Under the pieces are notes generated by a model that saw only the letters and a program-made list of their open reading frames with translations, had not been told where the DNA came from and did not search any database. A DNA stretch of 64,000 bases from SCGC-AG-212-J23 sp036496555 (GTDB lineage: Bacteria; Pseudomonadota; Gammaproteobacteria; Burkholderiales; SG8-39), in the NCBI GenBank assembly GCA_036496555.1, contig DASXKY010000066.1, forward strand, positions 1 through 64,000, given 5' to 3'. Positions 63,943 to 64,000 of this stretch are shown piece after piece. A program made the translations under genes and the position numbers. The first letter of the stretch is position 1. Every line of letters begins with the position of its first letter.

Positions 63943-64000
63943 ATGAGAATGAGCCTGCCGGCCAGCGCGCTGCTCGCGTTTTCCTTTTCCGCCGCGGCGG
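63943..64000 (+). CDS. Start of an exported protein, cut by the window end
   Basis: Nineteen codons, MRMSLPASALLAFSFSAAA, follow AAGGGGGG at 8-base spacing. The composition is that of a signal peptide hydrophobic core. Nothing can be said about the mature protein. Confidence 0.7.
   Translation, partial: MRMSLPASALLAFSFSAAA

Overview
The window is a high-GC bacterial chromosome segment, almost fully coding, with no phage, insertion sequence or CRISPR array that I can see. Gene families and gene order point to a betaproteobacterium, probably a Burkholderiales-like or unclassified lineage: argF/argD, a DUF3579 protein beside rpsT and murJ, the ribF-ileS-lspA-ispH string, ilvE with a small zinc-finger protein and waaF, glnE beside yhdP and tldD, and a minor-pilin/PilY1 cluster. 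No rRNA is present, so the genus is not assignable from this sequence.

Layout. 1-9115: arginine biosynthesis (argF cut by the window edge, argD), a lone family-3 binding lipoprotein, an Orn/Lys/Arg decarboxylase, DUF3579, rpsT, murJ, a SirB1-type protein and a TakP-like TRAP binding protein. After a bidirectional terminator come its probable permeases dctQ-dctM on the opposite strand, and an Mpo1-like protein. 12145-17861: ribF-ileS-lspA-ispH-tonB, each overlapping the next. 17868-26568: a type IV pilus minor-pilin operon, transcribed pilE, fimT, pilV, pilW, pilX, pilY1. 26738-27202: tRNA-Thr(CGT) and a single-domain response regulator. 27209-29462: birA-coaX-SPOR operon. 29506-31829: M81 peptidase, lipoprotein, a 22-codon ORF and DUF1304, joined by overlapping stops and starts.

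31830-32320 is the only long stretch without a recognisable protein gene. It holds a compact, strongly self-complementary region that looks like a structured RNA, followed by two copies of an 82-bp repeat, each followed by a hairpin with the same TTAGCAG loop. This is the best candidate for something undescribed. 32321-35833: amidase, a UgpB-like binding protein, DUF4442 and a small secreted repeat protein. 35916-41279: a seven-gene minus-strand operon ilvE, zinc finger, waaF, NTF2-like, YheT-like hydrolase, phosphomannomutase, glutathione peroxidase, with a divergent ArsR regulator whose palindromic operator sits on its start codon. 41683-54122: DUF3047, an iron-permease-family protein, glnE, yhdP, tldD, and an exported hydrolase followed by an atypical two-subunit CoA-transferase-like enzyme and a VOC protein. 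54119-61124: glpK and the DUF2889-sucC-sucD-MFS/spermidine-synthase-like-phzF run. 61113-63899: a three-domain ACP, acyl-AMP ligase and acyltransferase protein, then the first codons of an exported protein cut by the window end.

Functionally the window is mostly core: amino acid and polyamine metabolism, nitrogen control (GlnE), cofactor synthesis (FMN, CoA, biotin transfer, isoprenoid precursors), cell-envelope building (MurJ, LspA, WaaF, phosphomannomutase, YhdP), pili, and organic-acid uptake. Genes are packed with ATGA, GTGA or TAATG overlaps, GTG and TTG starts are common, and convergent genes often share bases of their stop codons.
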